Shown here one piece after another: positions 1 through 12,016 of a stretch of 64,000 bases of DNA. The translations under genes and the position numbers were made by a program. This stretch comes from Crambe crambe (Eukaryota > Porifera > Demospongiae > Poecilosclerida > Crambeidae). Each line of letters starts with the position of its first letter. Positions within the stretch are counted from its first letter, which is position 1. The stretch spans positions 5,675,501 to 5,739,500 of the forward strand of contig OZ004583.1 in assembly GCA_963924555.1 (NCBI GenBank), in the 5' to 3' direction. The notes beneath the pieces are model-generated. The model worked only from the letters and a program-made list of their open reading frames with translations. It ran no database searches and had not been told where the DNA came from.

Positions 1-71
1 ACTGCAATAGCAGGTAGGATACATCCATCATGATATGCAGCTAGTGCATGGATATCATGTATACTGTGCAG

Positions 72-3000
72 CTCCCTCTGCTCCTCCGAATAATCTGGTG
101 ATCTCCTCCACCTCTCCCACTAGCATCTCCCTCTCATGGGAGGAAGTCCCATGTGTTGACAGGAATGTAGATGGGATCACTGGATACCAAATAGTCTACA
201 GGACCACCTCTGATAATGAGATTAGGGGAAGGGAAAGAGATCACAGTACTAGAATGTTCACTGTTAATGGCCTCATTCCAAGGATAAACTACACATTTGA
301 AGTTAATGCCAACCATGATGATATCAACTTAATTTTTCCATTATTTGGACCAGCAGCTGTCATAACAGGAGACACTGCAGTACCACAAAGTAAGTCTTGT
401 TAATTTAATAATATAGCTAACATAAGCTACTGCACACCATTTTGTCCCAATGCACACACTGTGCCCTGCTGCACATATGCAGCAAGGGATTAAGTAATCA
501 GTTGGAATTCACAATAGATATGCCTGGGGCCAAAAATTTATAATAGCTACTAAAATATGTGCTTATTGCTAGCATGTTGCTTTTTTAAAGCCATTGTGCT
601 GATTATCGCAAAGAACACTCTCTTGGTGTCTGTTTCTTCTTGCTGGCTCCATCTCCAAGGCTATCATATAGTTTGCACGTGCTAAAATATTAATTACGTG
701 TGTTAAAATTAATGATCCTTACCAGGTTGTGCCTAGGCTAGTACCCCCCTAGTAATTATGCTTCAACCAGACACTTTACAGGCTTATTATAGTGGGGCAT
801 TGAACTCTATGATCTCTAGTTTGTGTGTGTATTGGGACAATTTAGTGTGCAGTACACACTTTCATTTTCACTGTATAAGTTATAATAGCTATTCTTCAAG
901 GTGTTCGTTTTTTCCTGAGAGGTGTGTTATACCCCAACAACAGCGTGGTGTCCCTGACTGATATAGGAGAAGACTATTATGCTCTGCACTGTTTCACTGA
1001 CCTCACCACCTGTTGTAGAGGAGTAGATGGTGATTCAGCAGGAGAGTGGTTCCTTCCTGGGCAGACTAGTCCTGTAGTTGATGTCAATGCTCCTAGTGTA
1101 GGCGCAGAGAGCTTCACTAGAAATAGAGGTCCCAGTGCAGTCCTTCTCAATCGTAGGACTGGTGTTGTGGGGCCCACTGGACTGTTCATCTGTCATGTGC
1201 CTGGTGGGAGTGGCATGGAGAAAACTCTGTACATTGGAGTGGGTGCAGGTACATCATGTAATCTGTATGTGACAAAATATAAATCATATCACTTTTGGAC
1301 TTGTACAGGTGTTCCTGCAATCACTGACCTTGACTATGATCGTGCTTCACTCACCTTGATGTGTATATCTAGTGGTGGACCTGTGGACTCAGTCACTTGG
1401 ATGAAGGATGGGTCACTCATCACAGGAAACAGTTCAACCTTCTCTCTAACTCAGACCATCATTAACACAATATCGTCCACTTACCATCACATCCTCTCCA
1501 GTTCAAACTCCTCTAACTTTGTTGGGAATTTTGCATGTATTATCAGGGATGCAGTGGGCAATAGTAACAGCAGGACCCGAGCATTTAATGGTATGTTATG
1601 TGTATTGATTTCCATGGTACATAACTATTATTATGACATGGTGTTAGGTATAAAAATATCCAATGATCCCTTTGTTGTGGGCAGCCGTGCGGTGGTCAAT
1701 TGTTCCAGTGACTCTGGTGTCGTTGACAGAATAGAATGGGTATCCATGGAAGGGGAGTTACTGGTCTCAGACACTTCAATACAACAGCTCAAGCTAGTAT
1801 TGGACCCAGTAAGGGATGACCTCCATAGATCGAATTTCACATGCATCGTCACAAGAAATAACATAGGTTTTAACCAAACACTATCTCTAGCTGTAAGAGG
1901 TAAGTGATGTTGTTGTTGTTGTTGTTTTAATGTATGTATACCCTCACTGAATCACTCATGCACTATCTGAACCTCTGATTGTTATCATGTAGTTCCTGAA
2001 AATGCCATCTCTGCCACTATCAGCCAATCAGGGAGACCAGTGGCAGGGTCAGAGTTCAACCTGACCTGCACTGTATCAGAGATCATTTCTGGCCTGACTA
2101 ACATGCCTACTGCTGCATGGCTGGACTCAGATGAAATGCCTGTACAAACAACTATTTCAGGGAATGATAATGTCTCTACTTCCATTTTGCACTTTAATCC
2201 TCTGAGAACATCTCTACAGCAGCGATATAGATGTGCAGGGAGTATTGTGTCCCCAGCTCTTAATGATCCTGTGCAAGTCACATCAGACAGTAGTTTTATT
2301 ATGCAGAGTATGTTTCACAGTAATAATTGTTCACAGTAACTATTATTACAAGTGCAGGAGTAAACTATTGTATGTATCTTGCAGTCTCAACTCCAACTGT
2401 GTCCACTCCTGTGCTAGCTGGTCCTCTCTTTGCTGGAGGTGTGAATAATGTGACGCTTACCTGTTCTGCCATGTTGGGTGCTGGTGTGGACAATCCTGCT
2501 GTTATCCGCTACTCCTACATTTGGCTGGACACAGAGGGCACAGAAATAGTGTCTAGGAATCGTACCATCATCACACCTGCTCCCCCCTCCACCAGCTCCT
2601 CCTCCACTCTCACCCTCTCCCCCCTCGGCACCACTGACACCAACTTCACATGCAGAGTCACACTCAGTGATGTACGAAACTTACTGCTTGCCAGTGATCC
2701 TGGGGAACAAAGAACTAACATTAATGTTCTGAGTACGTACGTACGTACGCATGTGGTGCAGTATAGTGTTACTAATAATGAATTGTATAATTATTGTAGC
2801 TATACTTCTTTATTCTCAGTTCCCAGTGCCCCTGCAGTGATGATCATGTCTGCTGGTGAATCCATTGCTGGAGTCAACCACAGCCTCACTTGTTCTGTGA
2901 CCTTGGAACAAAATCTCAGGGCCCCACTCCTGATTCAGTGGACAGCACCTAATGGAAGTATCATCCAGGATGAGACTCTAGTGGATGTGACAGTGTCCAG

Positions 3001-5657
3001 TTCTTCCAACCTGTCCCTCACCTTTAACCCCCTCCACACCAGTCATGGAGGCCAGTACTCCTGCATTACCAGTGTCAATGTATCTGAGGCCAGGGTCTTC
3101 ATCAGTGGACAAGCTTCAATAAATATCACAGTTCATTACCCTCATTTGATGATAGTCAAATTTCTACGTAGTGGAGAGTGTATGATTGAGGAACTGGCTA
3201 CTTTGGTTGGTAATGTCACTCTCACTCCTGACACTCATGGTAGTCCCACATTCAGTTATACCTGGCAAGTTCCTCCTGGTCAAAATATCACAAACTCCAC
3301 TGGTGACTACACAGTTAGTCAAGGATTCTTACGTGTTGGCAATATTGAGAATAACACAGGAAACTACACACTTCATGTCTGTGTCAACATCCCTGAGACT
3401 GGTGTAGTCAACTTCTGTGACTCCACTTCCTTCACACTATCTTCCAATGGTAAAATTTATCTGCCTTCCCATTAAAATTAATTAATTATACCTGCAGAAC
3501 CTGGCCAGGTTTCAGGATTGGCGTGTTCTTCCTCTGGTGGCAGTATCCTCTCCTTCAATTGGGCACCTCCCTCCCTCAGTGCTGATAACATTGTCGATTA
3601 TTTAGTGGAGGTCACGCAGTATGTCCAGCCTGATCCTGCTATTAAACGAGTCACCACAAGACCTCTCACTCCACCTTTCTCTGAGAATATCCCCCCTACA
3701 TCTCTGATGGCTGTCGTAGACTCAGGGGTTGGTGAGTGTACTGTACCGTTAACTCATTGTAGTATGTAACTGTTGTGTAATCTTGTAATATTGCTTGCAG
3801 CAATGGGCAGACCATACAATGTATCAGTGAGGCCTCGTAACCCAGCTGGATGTGGCCTTCTCACCAATATGGTGTGTTTTACTGTTGAAGGAGGTGAGTT
3901 GCACTCTATATTATTGCTTAAAAACCACCTATTACTCCTGACATGCACACAGTCCCTGCTGTTCCTCCTAGGAGAGTCAACGTTACACGATCTATGGACA
4001 ACATTACAGTCTTAAAGGTTACCTGGGAACCTTTGACCCTGGTTGAGGCTAAAGGGTTCATCCAGTACAGGGTGACATTAACACCAGGTGGTTCCTGGGA
4101 GAGGCAGACTACTAGTGGACTCACCAGGACAGTACCAGGGGATCAGAACAATACTACATTTACTGATACTGATCCTGCCACAGACTACACCATCAGAGTT
4201 GGTACTCTGACCTCTAATGGTCTTAACCATGGACCAGGTCACTATAATAAGATTTATTCCTGCTATCTTATCTGTAACTAATAATGTACCTTTATTTTCA
4301 TGCAGACTCTGAAGGAATCATTGTACATAATATTTCCACTCCTTTGCCCACTATCACCATTACTGGTTCTCCTATTAATTCACACTACTTTTCTGGTCTC
4401 CAACTCAACCTGACCTGTCACATTCAGCTCTCGATGTCCAGAGACTACTATAAAGTCAGAGTCTCCTCTCGGTGGAGCAAGTCAGGCACTCTCCTCACTT
4501 CTAACGATCAAGTGAGTGTTAACGAGAGAGCAGAGGAGGTGGGACCACTTCGCTATGAAAGTAGACTAGTGTTCACCTCCCTGGATGGGACGAGGGGGGA
4601 CAATGGAGACTACACTTGCTCTGTGACTGTTAGTCCAGTCGATGTACCTCATCTTCATCCAGTGACTGCAACAGCCACACACACAGTCTCAGTGGAATGT
4701 AAGAATTTTTTGGACTATTAATGCTGTAATTAATTTGGTCTTCAGCTTCTCCTTTTCAGTTACGATTGATTGGAGTAGTAAATTGTCAAAACTGGAAGGT
4801 GAAATTTACTATGATTGGTTACAATTTGATGTGCACATAATGCTATTCATAGGTAGATAACCCTTCAAGTAAGAATAGAGACATAGTCAATGCCATAATC
4901 CAAAGTGTTGCCTCTCGTTGTGGGTGTGACATCTCGACAGATCGTATCAGAAATGAAGGCTTTCAATGTTTCCCTTCCTCTCCTGATGCTGTCACTTACC
5001 GAGCAGAGCTCCATGGTACTCTAGAAGCTACTGTTCCTGACTTGATTGAAGATATCACTGAATGGCTGTCATCTGGTGCCTCCATTTCAGTACAGTTGCA
5101 GCTACTTGCCATAGACAGCTCTTGCTCTGTAGCCATTAGCTCCTTCAATGAGAATGAGTGCCAGGCCACTGTCACTGTGACAGAAAATGGACAACCTTCC
5201 ATGCCTGGCTCACAAGACTACACTAATCCAGTGGTTGGGGTTGCTATTGCAGTCATCGCTGTCATAGCTGTTGCCATAACAATTATCATCGTTGTTATAA
5301 TTTTACATTGTAAGAATCGTCATGACGCTATCCAGATGACTAATACTAAGTAGGTTATTTCAAATTATAATTCTATTGTTATAAATACTTGTCATTTCTA
5401 GAGTTGAAGGGGATGGAGCTGTTCAACTGAACCCGATATCTGAAGAGCAACATTACGAGGACCTAGAACAGTGCCGCAAAGATTTTTCCCAAGTCCATCC
5501 AACTCAACCAGTTCCACAGTCCTCCCTTGCAGCTGTCTCTGGTGGTGATTATGAATTCATCACCTGCCCTGCCTACATTAACATTCCTGTTACCTCCCAA
5601 GATTCAGTTGTGGGAACAGAAGAGGCACAAGCACAATATGAAGAAGTGGTATATTAG
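72..5657 (+). CDS. Multi-domain Ig/FN3 cell-surface receptor, 3' portion (5' end outside window)
   Basis: Exons 72-389, 901-1248, 1309-1590, 1648-1899, 1993-2307, 2385-2732, 2820-3449, 3498-3731, 3801-3893, 3953-4237, 4306-4698, 4746-4798, 4853-5349 and 5402-5657 join in one frame, nearly all through phase-1 introns as usual for Ig/FN3 exons. The order is: FN3; a cysteine-rich module (DLTTCCRG, then GEWFLPG, then LYIGVG); several Ig domains; FN3 domains over 3498-4237; Ig (4306-4698); a SEA-like juxtamembrane region; a membrane span near 5218-5313; and a cytoplasmic tail with YEDL, YEFI, YINI and YEEV. It is likely an adhesion or recognition receptor that signals through phosphotyrosine. The CCRG module is normally N-terminal in such sponge proteins as I remember them, so the FN3 exon at 72-389 could be the end of a separate upstream gene. 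Stop TAG is at 5655; AATAAA follows at 5710. Confidence 0.8.
429..852. mobile_element. MITE-like element in the first visible receptor intron
   Basis: The first visible receptor intron (390-900) has inverted ends of about 28 bases: left ACTGCACACCATTTTGTCCC and right, reversed, ACTGCACACTAAATTGTCCC. The interior has no coding capacity. The same terminal sequence bounds a second copy at 11575-12412, so this is a dispersed non-autonomous DNA transposon family. Confidence 0.55.
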
Positions 5658-6345
5658 TACCTTAAGGTAGCTAGATGTGTGACTCCCTAGTTCTATGGCT
5701 AGTTAGTGTAATAAACAGTAACTTATAACTAAACTGATTTGTGAACTTAGTGAACTTCAAAACAAAAAAAAAACAACAAGCCAATTGATTTATAATCTTC
5801 CCTTCTCTTTCTTTGATGCTCCACATGATATTTCAGCCTGAATAATGAATACCAAGTTCTTTATCTCTTGCTGATTAGCTATGATGTTAGCTTTTTCTAT
5901 CTGTTGAATATGTGATGATAAATTTCTTGGCTTCCATCATCAATCATAATTGAGCAAGGGAATGTAATTTGAACAGCCATACTTTGTTTTAAGGCACATA
6001 ACCATTGTTGTATAAGTTTTGTAATGCATACTTTTACTTCTCTATGCCCATGAATTGCAAAGTAAATACACCAGCTGATTCAAAGCATATCAGATCCAAC
6101 AACTTCTTTTGGGTACAAATAATTATTTCACAACTCTGTACAGTAGCTAATCATTATTCAATACAAAAGTTACAAGTTATTCGATAAGGAAAATATCAGA
6201 ACCACCTTTGATACTAAACAAGCAAGTGAAATATCTTACAATGTAAACATAATTTCAAGAAATCATCAGCTTCAACAACTTTTCATGGTACTAAATGAAT
6301 GGCTATGTATAATTCTGGCATAGCTAGCTATGGATAGCCATAATC

Positions 6346-6628
6346 TTGAGTCAAGTAGATATTGCTGTAGCTAGCTATTTGCTATATTATTATGCTGAAA
6401 TCGGCTGGACAAGAGAGTACTATGGTTATCTCATGTCTGAGCATGTGACTCGCTCTCACGGACGTACTATGTATACTTGTGTGGACAGTATCATGGAGTC
6501 TGTACCTAGAAGTCAAAATAGGCATTGACAGAGGGCATTTATATCATGTAGAAGCTCATTGTAATGGTGTGCCCTGTCCTCCTTATAACAACTATAAAGA
6601 ACTCACTTGTGTGGTGTGCAGTAAATAA
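6346..6628 (+). pseudogene. Deleted relic of a short-chain collagen C4-like gene
   Basis: The relic starts with codons for LSQVDIAV, matching the MSQVD start of the membrane-anchored relatives at 12611-13783 and 17865. After a few degenerate codons it jumps straight to the last third of the C4 domain ([15 protein letters not shown], then [15 protein letters not shown]). A stop at 6526 and a frame shift follow. The end then resumes in another frame with the family C-terminus ([17 protein letters not shown], stop at 6626). The membrane segment, stalk and first two thirds of C4 are gone. It is a dead copy from the group that includes the intact gene at 12611-13783. Confidence 0.85.
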
Positions 6629-6936
6629 TTAAGTCTTACAGTAGCTAGCTAGTAATTAATTCTGGTGTGATTATGTGAAATATACTTTATTAGGGTGCTC
6701 TCTCTCCACCCCCACCCATGCATGGTTATAGCATTATAACTCTTAGAGCTGCAATATGAAGCACTATTATGTTCAGTTACTACACATAGAATTAAAATTA
6801 GGCTATAGGCTTACCTGACTAAATCATTATACGTGTGTGGACTTAATCTGAGATAAACCAGGTATAAAGTACCATTAGTTATAATACTATTGATTTTGGC
6901 AAGCAGAACTTTACACTAACATGAACAATTAAAGCA

Positions 6937-7085
6937 CCTTGGTGGGAGGCAGTGATGTAGGGATTATTATTGAAGGCTGCATAATTTTGATGTTTGTTCA
7001 CGGAAACTACTATAGGTAAAAGTACAGACTAACCCTTTTTATTTAGCATAATTTTTTTTCCCTTTCATTAATATTATTTTGATAG
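6937..7085. mobile_element. Half copy of a long-TIR MITE family
   Basis: This stretch (GGAGGCAGTGATGTAGGGAT, later GTACAGACTAACCC and TTTATTTAGC) matches the arms of the complete palindromic copy at 34623-34880. It also matches partial copies at 30885-31060 and 42893-42960. Only one arm is kept here. Confidence 0.6.
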
Positions 7086-7792
7086 TGTGGGGACTAACAT
7101 GCAGGTGTTGCTAGTAAAGAGCACCCTTAATCATTAGACTAAGTGTGCATTTCCACTTCAGACTAGATGCACACATTAGTGAGCATCCATTGCTAGTTAT
7201 TACGAGTGTTTCTGAATCCATATTCTCATGCCAAAAAGGTGATAAACAAGTAAAATATTTCTTATTCTGACAAGGAGCAGTCAAGAGTAAGGATTATATT
7301 TAGCTTAATTATTGTACCGAGATTCTAATGCATAACATTCGCTTGAGCAGTCGATTTTGTAATCACCTTTGTCGTAACTTAGAGCAGAAGCTATCGCAAG
7401 TTTCATACAACTACAACTCAACAACTTCACTTACTCTACACGTATATAAAAATGATGACGTATAAGACAATTGTCAATTTTACACCGGTAATGATTTAAC
7501 CACAACAGGAAATAATTACTACAACCTTCATACTGATGCTCATAATAATAGCTATACATCAGTTTTGCTTTCTGATTTAATTTACAACACTATAAAAGAA
7601 GCATCAGCCACCCATGTATGAGGAGTCATTAACTCTGCAGCATGCAGTTATGTCAAACTTATGCATGGTTTGATTGGAAAGCCACACCAAGAGGTAAGGA
7701 GGAACTGATTCAACTGAAGAAGAAAAATACTATACAGCAGATAGCTACAGCAAATAAACTTTGTGGGATGGTTCACACTTCGTAGATCTATC

Positions 7793-8325
7793 TACCGTAA
7801 TCGTATAAATTTTCGATGGGGTTTTATTTTCGTTTTTTTCGTAGTCGATCAGAATCCTCGAAAATAATAAACGAAGTCTTAGTACTATGACGTCATATAT
7901 GACGACGATGCGCATGCGTGTGTGATATCGATAGCAGCTGGAAAACAGATAGTCGAGAGTATCATGCTTCATTACCGCCGTTACCTGTCTCTCTTGCTTC
8001 TACAACGAAGCGTCTCGCCTTCCATAGCAGTCTAGATTTTAGTTTGGCCGTCGCCAGCCCAGCTTTTCTTGCATGTCACTCGGCCCCAGCAGCAGGCAAT
8101 GATATCCCTTTACCTTCAGTAGTGCTGTCTTCTTCTCTCGAGAAAGGATCGACACACCAGTGGCAAATTGGACGGCCAATCTTACGTCATCAATGCTCCC
8201 CATGGCAACCTGACTTGCAGCTCGAGCTGCACGAGCCACTCCTTTCCACCGCTTCTTCTCCTGCTAAGACCTCCAAACAACTATAGGCTACGTAGGCAAG
8301 TAGAGGCATGCATGTCTAGTCATTC

Positions 8326-8366
<41 letters not shown>

Positions 8367-8698
8367 TGATGAAAGCAAACATCAAAGCTTCTTCAAAGCA
8401 AAAGCACTTGAATCAAAGCGCTTATCGATCTTTCTATTGTTCACTGAGATCTCTATTTACTGATAGTGCCGACATGCCGACAATGAATATTCATCAGCAG
8501 GATATTTCCCGTTTTTCTCCCGGATAACTGGATGTGCAAAAATGCACGGTTTTGGAAGCCAAAGGGTTAAAGCTATTAATATACGCGCATGTGCTTGCTA
8601 CGTACGTACGAAAATTAGACCTGCGGAAATTTTTTATTATAGGAACAATCCGGAAATCACGAAATTTTAAACCTCCGAAAATTTATACGATTACGGTA
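7793..8698. mobile_element. TIR-bounded non-autonomous DNA element
   Basis: The ends are inverted copies: TACCGTAATCGTATAAATTT at 7793 and its reverse complement ending at 8698. The interior is 0.9 kb. It holds a run of about 32 A at 8330-8362 and a weak open frame (7918-8286) without recognisable similarity, which I do not call a gene. Shorter elements with related TACCGTATAG termini occur at 46704-46833 and 51841-52207. Confidence 0.6.
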
Positions 8699-9314
8699 TG
8701 TATGCATGTACCTACAATGGGCATGGTTAAGGTGTGGCTTTCTATTTAAGGGGTGCGGCTTTATGTAATACATGTCAGAATTAAATTTCTGGTATTCATC
8801 AACCCACAGAGAGCTAGAGTAATGAAGTGTGTAATTCGTGATAAGAGCTCAATCTACTGTATGTATGTATATCCTAAGAAAGCCATGGCCAACCAAAAAT
8901 GAGAGTGGCTTCTAAGAATTAATTTTTTTGCACATCATTCACAACCTATTCTGAGACAGTAACTGTTACTTACTTCGATTGATATCTCTACACATGATTT
9001 AATCAGTGGGCATGGCTTCCAGCCCCTTGTAGTATTAATATCAATATAATTACTTCTTCCTGTATCATGTAATCATATTTGTGGTGATTGTGCACAATAA
9101 TGAGATGACAGATTTTGTGAAAGTTGACTAGTGTTAGTGACTAAGTGTGAGCAAATAATTATACTAGCTATTTCATCACTAGCTATATGACCATACATTG
9201 TCACTAAACCTCACTTGACATCCAAAAGTCTGCCAATGAGTGTCAAGTGAGTTTTGACAGTCTGTTGCTATTGAGGGTTTAACTTAGTAAGGATCAACTG
9301 TTTTAGCTGTAAAT

Positions 9315-10316
9315 ATGAGCGAAGTAGATACTGATGTATATGCTGAAGTGAATGAAATCAGCAAAGAAAATTTCCATCTACAGGAGAACAAACCACAGGT
9401 GCTTCAAGGCATGATTCAGATTATAGAGGTATTAAGAGCGATTGCTCAAAGTAAAACCAGAAACCAGAATAGGCTTTGTGTTTTGGCTCTTGCATCTCTA
9501 GTGATTTTGTTGATTTTTGTAGTTTTCACATGTCTTGCAGTTGCCTTTGTTGAAATTTCAAACTTAAAGTCTGAAATAGCCCATTTACCATCAGGTCCTG
9601 CAGTACATGGTGTTGTATACACCAGATGGGGGAAGTCAACATGTCGCTCAGAAGTGAATCGTGTGTATGCTGGCAGGACTGGATCAAGTTTTTACCTATA
9701 TCAAGGAGGTGGTGCCAACTACATATGTATGCCAAATGACCCAGAATACAGCTCATACATTCCTGAAGTGCGAGGATATAATTTTGTGTACGGAACAGAA
9801 TAATAAGAAGGTCCACCAATTGCACCTGGAATGATACAACACAATTCTCCATGTGCAGTTTGCAATGTTTCTAACAAGTCAAGAGTGCTTATGATTCCAG
9901 CAAAGCTAACCTGTCCCAGTGGCTGGACAAGAGAGTACTATGGCTATCTCATGGCTGAGCATGTGGATCGCTCTTACGGACGTACTATGTATACTTGTGT
10001 GGACCACATCATGGAGTCTGTACCTGGAAGTGAAAATCATACTAATGGAAGCCATTTTTATCACACCAAAGCTCATTGTAATGAGTGTCCAGGGCCCGAA
10101 TGTGGAGCCGGGATATTCATGGCAGCTCATTTTGACAGGCAATACTGTGGCAAATGTGGACTGACTTATGTGTACAAGAAAGAGGACAAATAGATTTATA
10201 CCTGATGTGTACTCTGTGCAATACATGCAATATTTCTTGTCAAGCATGGCCATACAGGTGGCCTGTCCTCCTTATAATGACTACAAAGAACTCACTTTTG
10301 TGGTGTGCAGCAAATA
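9315..10316 (+). pseudogene. Type II membrane C4-domain gene, broken and carrying an RPS27A fragment
   Basis: The copy starts with MSEVDTDVYAEV, has a basic stretch and a membrane span (about residues 54-78: LCVLALASLVILL then VFTCLAVAFVEI), and passes directly into the C4 domain ([13 protein letters not shown]) without the coiled-coil stalk of its relatives. Two consecutive stops (9801-9806) replace the Tyr codon after GTE. The frame then continues through [15 protein letters not shown] to 10083. There 174 bases from a ribosomal protein S27a gene intervene, ending the frame at 10193. The expected C-terminus (CPPYNDYKELT) resumes at 10258 and ends at 10316. AATAAA lies at 10368. A truncated product to 9803 could still be made, but loss of function is more likely. 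Confidence 0.85.
10084..10257 (+). pseudogene. RPS27A: Inserted 3' fragment of ribosomal protein S27a (eS31) gene
   Basis: In frame with the interrupted C4 gene, this segment encodes [20 protein letters not shown], then YCGKCGLTY, and ends KKEDK-stop at 10193. This is the C-terminal zinc-ribbon end of the ubiquitin-ribosomal protein S27a fusion, with the paired CxxxxC and CxxC cysteines kept. About 64 bases after the stop look like 3' UTR. There is no poly-A tail and no upstream S27a or ubiquitin part. It is a fragment pasted into the host gene rather than a full retrocopy. Confidence 0.85.
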
Positions 10317-11574
10317 ACTTAAAATCTTAGCTAATGGAATAGTTTTGAATTTTGTACATGATGCAACAATAAAAATTGTGTTTTATTAGCAACTGTTTTC
10401 AATGACTAGCTATAGCTAGTTACAACATTATGATTATGATGATAAGAATTCCTATAAATATAGCTACTTTAACGACACAAGACAATTAAGAATTCATATT
10501 CTCAGGATGGCCATTTCAAGCAGAGTATATAGCTACCAGTGGATGCTTACAGACATTTAATACCCACACTATTATGCAGGAACATGGAAGCATGTTAGTG
10601 AAGCTGCCATTTATGAACTCTTTTTACAATGGTGATGATGGGGAGGACTTTACTGAAGGATGCAGGGGTAGATCCAGGAACTTGCATGCAAAGAAACAGC
10701 CTAGATCTGCCATGGAGGAGGAAATAGGAAGTAGCTAATAGGTATTAATAATACAATGAGACTAATTATTAGTGAGGGTATTTGTCATTACAGCTTTATA
10801 GCTATACCTTCAAGTTTAACTGGGAAGTTATTTGTATAATATGTAGAATGTTTCCTATTTTTGCTCAGAAGATAATACAATATAGCTAAAGGTTCAAAAA
10901 TACCAATCATAACTATATCATTGTACCACAATTCTAGTTATAGCTTGAGGTGTGCATGCCTTAGCTCTGCACATTTGCAATGCTTGTGGGACATCAGGAT
11001 GACATTATAACAATGCAAAACACCATGAATTGTTACAATCAAAATTTAGCCTTTCAAGTTCTAAACCAACATAAACCACTAGCTAGCTAGCTATAGCTAG
11101 AGTCTCATCACATTTCTTTTTTTTTTCTTACCATTTCATGGAAATAGCCAAAAAAAATTGCAGTGTTCTTGGTATTCTTCTTAATTCACATCAATACAGG
11201 TGCAGGACCTGATCTATCTTCTACTTAGATCATGACATGTACTTTTTTTTGGTAAAACATAAGCTATTACTATTGTGTAGCAGAACATTTTCCCCTTTTC
11301 CCCTCATAATTATATATAGTTCTTTCTGAAAACTATTGATTCATACCTTATTCAACAAACTTAGGGATGCAACTCACACATAACTCAGAGCTAGATTTCT
11401 TACCAGTAAGTTGACCACCAAAATGGCGGAATAGCAACAGTTTCTAGGCTACTAACGAACACGTAAAGAGGTCTGTAGAAGCTTGCTAGTCTTTGGTGGG
11501 TGTGGCTGTCTTCTGCTCTTGAGTCCTAGCATATTGAAGGTATTGTCTTCAAGTCAGGAGTTGTTGAAACTTAA

Positions 11575-11985
11575 TGCACACCATTAATTTTTGTCCCAAT
11601 AGCTTTGTTTTAGTGTGTGTAGCAGGGGCGGATCTAGCCCTTACAGTCTTCCACCAGTGGTAAATCACTTGCGCGCGGGGAAATTTATCTGACCACGCCC
11701 ACATATTTGCTCAGCCACGCCCATTTCGAAGTTGATTGATGAAGAATTCTGATGGCCCAGCTATCTAAAGCTTCATAACATTCAGCTGTAGCTAGCTAAG
11801 CTTCAGTAGCTGTAGCCTATAGCTAGCTGCTAGCAATAGGCTGAAACCTAATCAAATGCGGAGTGTAAAATCAGTGCAGTCTGCGCACGCGCTGACGATC
11901 TTTACCTAATATCAAAAATATTGACCGTCTTCCGGAACACGGAAGAAGACTGGCTAAACAATGGTGTAGGCAATGGGGGGCTTAA

Positions 11986-12016
<31 letters not shown>

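Larger units (their letters stand above)
6629..9314. other. Gene-free interval with repeats and a duplicated 5' flank
   Basis: I see no supportable gene. Contents: one end of a MITE family (6937-7085), a TIR-bounded element (7793-8698) with a poly-A run, and, at about 8998-9150, a stretch closely repeated upstream of the C4 pseudogene at 32758-32915. That last stretch is therefore duplicated 5' flanking DNA of the membrane-anchored C4 genes and may include their promoter. Confidence 0.6.

Noticed and set aside
7918..8286. Open frame of 122 codons on the plus strand with an overlapping minus-strand frame
   Set aside because: It lies wholly inside a TIR-bounded element, has no recognisable similarity, and both strands are open by composition.
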